From: an uncultured Paracoccaceae bacterium | GTDB lineage: Bacteria; Pseudomonadota; Alphaproteobacteria; Rhodobacterales; Rhodobacteraceae | DNA: 5,693 nucleotides | Direction of reading: 5' to 3' | NCBI GenBank assembly: GCA_938038825.1 | Contig: CALHST010000127.1 | Span: 1 to 5,693, forward strand | In this document: one piece after another, positions 5,390 to 5,693 of the stretch | Layout: each line of letters starts with the position of its first letter | Numbering within the stretch: the stretch's first letter is position 1 | Translations under genes and position numbers: made by a program | The notes under the pieces: model-generated | Told to the model about the DNA's origin: nothing | The model's database searches: none | Seen by the model: the letters and a program-made list of their open reading frames with translations, nothing else

Positions 5390-5693
5390 CGATACGCACG
5401 ATGAGCCTTGAAGATCTGCAGATGGTGTTAGGCTGGGCCGCAGAAGAAGGCTGGAACCCGGGTCTGGATGATGCGGCAGCTTTCCATGCCGCAGATCCAA
5501 AGGGTTTCTTGATCAAACGTGTCGATGAAAGGCCCGTCGCCGCAATTTCTGTGGTCAATCATGATCCTGATGTCGCATTTTTGGGTCTGTATTTGTGCAA
5601 GCCCGAGTTTCGCGGCCAAGGTCATGGGATAGACATCTGGCGCGCGGGCATTGCGCATGCTGGGACGCGCAGCATTGGGTTGGATGGTGTGCC
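5386..5693 (+). CDS. GNAT family N-acetyltransferase, YitH-like (3' end outside window)
   Basis: The first 102 residues of a GCN5-related acetyltransferase, cut by the right edge. Motif A, which binds the acetyl-CoA pyrophosphate, is present as RGQGHG (76-81, fitting R/Q-x-x-G-x-G/A) after the strand FLGLYLCKPEF (65-75). The N-terminal signature EEGWNPGLDDAAAF (20-33) and the IGLDGV segment (97-102) are features I associate with a YitH-like group that has a second C-terminal acetyltransferase-like domain, so the full protein is probably about 270-290 aa. The start codon overlaps the regulator stop (ATGA), with no close Shine-Dalgarno (AAGGA is 12 bases upstream), which suggests translational coupling to the GntR gene. 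The acetyl acceptor is unknown. Linkage to the importer and racemase hints at acetylation of an imported amine or amino-acid derivative, but this is only inference. Confidence 0.87.
   Translation, partial: MTIRTMSLEDLQMVLGWAAEEGWNPGLDDAAAFHAADPKGFLIKRVDERPVAAISVVNHDPDVAFLGLYLCKPEFRGQGHGIDIWRAGIAHAGTRSIGLDGV

Noticed and set aside
4970..5500. Minus-strand open frame of 176 codons opposite the regulator and acetyltransferase.
   Set aside because: Antisense to two recognised genes and without domain features.

Overview
The window looks like a chromosomal segment of an alphaproteobacterium, most likely a marine Roseobacter-group member of the Rhodobacteraceae. This rests on moderate GC, the style of the proteins (a PotD-like binding protein with a Tat leader, a YitH-like GNAT, an FCD-type GntR regulator) and tight operon packing. 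It is an inference from protein character; no RNA gene or taxonomic marker is present.

Layout: five genes on the minus strand, read from right to left, form one transport operon. They are a PotA-like ABC ATPase (3474-4460), a Tat-exported PotD-like substrate-binding protein (2190-3449), a PotB-like permease (1278-2132), a PotC-like permease (437-1276) and the N-terminal two thirds of an Asp/Glu/hydantoin racemase (1-440, running off the left edge). The last three genes are packed with a 1-nt gap and then an ATGA overlap, so translation is probably coupled. A 57-nt gap after the binding-protein gene contains a 10-bp stem-loop. A 230-bp divergent intergenic region (4461-4690) separates the operon from a plus-strand pair: a GntR/FCD regulator (4691-5389) overlapping by ATGA a GNAT acetyltransferase that runs off the right edge (5386-5693).

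The intergenic region contains a perfect 12-bp palindrome (ATTGTATACAAT, 4601-4612) of the type bound by FCD-class GntR proteins. It also has a hairpin in the operon's 5' leader whose 3' arm is the Shine-Dalgarno sequence of the ATPase gene, and further small dyads. I could not place convincing -35/-10 boxes in either direction.

Working model (inference): the GntR protein senses a carboxylate-type or amino-acid-like ligand and controls a divergently transcribed importer plus racemase. The transporter family is usually annotated as spermidine/putrescine uptake. The translationally coupled racemase instead suggests a chiral nitrogen compound such as a hydantoin, allantoin or amino-acid derivative. 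The substrate cannot be determined from sequence alone. I found no transposon, CRISPR array, prophage or defence-type system here; the region is an ordinary catabolic/transport locus with some interesting RNA-level and operator features.
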